This document shows, piece by piece, positions 63,583-64,000 of a stretch of DNA of 64,000 bases. The translations under genes and the position numbers were made by a program. Position 1 is the first letter of the stretch. The number at the start of each line of letters is the position of its first letter. The notes beneath the pieces are model-generated. The model was not told the DNA's origin, made no database searches, and saw only the letters and a program-made list of their open reading frames with translations. Source of the stretch: Chitinophaga eiseniae (GTDB lineage: Bacteria > Bacteroidota > Bacteroidia > Chitinophagales > Chitinophagaceae); contig NZ_FUWZ01000002.1 in assembly GCF_900167135.1 (NCBI RefSeq), forward strand, positions 124,001-188,000, in the 5' to 3' direction.

Positions 63583-64000
63583 TTAGATGTTAAAAGCAGT
63601 GTCAATGATCTGCTGCTGCTCACGGGCATGCACTTTCGCATAACCGGTAGCGGTAGACGCACTTGGATTGCGGCTGATAACACCATAGTTGATCTGCTTC
63701 AGGTTCATCTGCAGATACGCTGCAGCGCCCATGTTCAGCGGCTCTTCCTGTACCCAGAAGAAAGTAGCGCCTTTGTATTTCTGTGCAATGGCTTCCAGCT
63801 GTTTTACCGGCAGCGGATACAGTTGTTCCAGCCTTACAATGGCCACATCTTTACGATCTTCCTTGATCTGCTTGTCGCTCAGGTCAAAATACATCTTACC
63901 GGTGCAGAGCAACACTTTCTTCACCAGGGAAGCATCCGTGATGAACGGATCGTCCAGCACTTCTTTAAACCCGCCCTGGGTGAATTCTTCCATGGTGGAA
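63583..64000 (-). CDS. odhA: 2-oxoglutarate dehydrogenase E1, C-terminal part (5' end off window)
   Basis: The last 139 or so codons of SucA/OdhA are visible. Family marks are seen: VKKVLLCTGKMYFDL, VAIVRLEQLYPLP, VQEEPLNMGAAAYLQ, and the C-terminal GRNPSAS-like stretch RNPSASTATGYAKVHAREQ. The reading frame continues past the right edge, so the first Met seen is internal. It is the thiamine-diphosphate decarboxylase of the complex whose E2 follows downstream. Confidence 0.93.
   Translation of the reverse strand, partial: STMEEFTQGGFKEVLDDPFITDASLVKKVLLCTGKMYFDLSDKQIKEDRKDVAIVRLEQLYPLPVKQLEAIAQKYKGATFFWVQEEPLNMGAAAYLQMNLKQINYGVISRNPSASTATGYAKVHAREQQQIIDTAFNI

Noticed and set aside
1..64000. 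CRISPR arrays, insertion sequences, prophage or integrase genes
   Set aside because: No regularly spaced repeats, transposase motifs or terminal inverted repeats with an enclosed transposase were found.

Overview
The window looks like a chromosomal segment of a Bacteroidota bacterium, most likely Chitinophagaceae and close to Chitinophaga. Evidence: three SusC/RagA TonB-linked porins, two with SusD lipoproteins; a one-piece periplasmic-sensor/LuxR-type regulator; a LytS/LytTR pair; initiation regions with -7 boxes of the Bacteroidota type TAnnTTTG; and no E. coli-like promoters. No insertion sequence, phage gene, CRISPR array or rRNA was seen.

Layout. 1-2666: 5' part of a SusC gene (minus strand, runs off the left edge), with a ROK regulator upstream (2785-3978). 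4361-16473: a beta-1,3-glucan (laminarin-type) utilisation locus. A membrane sensor/regulator and a PLP enzyme lie on the minus strand; susC, susD, two PKD lipoproteins and a GH16 glucanase lie on the plus strand. The divergent region holds four GATGTAG heptamers spaced in multiples of 11 bp. 16536-19790: a WYL regulator divergent from a Ro60 (TROVE/vWA) gene, followed by a tight array of four structured non-coding RNAs. 19787-25424: four unknown envelope genes with abutting or overlapping ends, then a LytTR response regulator and its histidine kinase. 25564-30138: GlxA-type regulator, KTSC protein, DEAD-box helicase, c-type cytochrome and an AraC/Ogt fusion. 30260-34857: a second susCD pair. 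35357-40536: an SRPBCC protein, then a Pls/PosA-type single-module NRPS with three membrane/hexapeptide blocks, followed at once by a GNAT acetyltransferase. 40959-58690: a uronate island (GH88, GH105-DUF4861, DUF2264, heparinase II/III-like lyase, KduI, KduD, UxaA, UxaB, UxaC, KdgK, Eda, hexuronate MFS, LacI regulator). 58893-64000: mnmA, a GNAT, an RNA m5C methyltransferase, and the 2-oxoglutarate dehydrogenase genes E2 and E1 (E1 cut by the right edge).

How the parts work together. In the uronate island, lyases and unsaturated glucuronyl hydrolases yield unsaturated uronates that KduI and KduD turn into 2-keto-3-deoxygluconate. Galacturonate reaches the same intermediate through UxaC, UxaB and UxaA. 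KdgK and Eda then split it to pyruvate and glyceraldehyde 3-phosphate. Two identical 14-bp palindromes (TGCAAACGTTTGCA) lie upstream of kduI and upstream of the transporter, and are the probable operators of the LacI protein.

The most interesting locus is 16536-19790. After the Ro60 gene come a tRNA-shaped RNA with a long insertion, a short Y-type RNA, a longer Y RNA whose internal module resembles a tRNA with its arms in permuted order, and a second short Y-type RNA. The last three share a base-paired stem with one bulged C, the kind of site Ro60 binds. All RNA calls come from folding by eye and need a covariance search.
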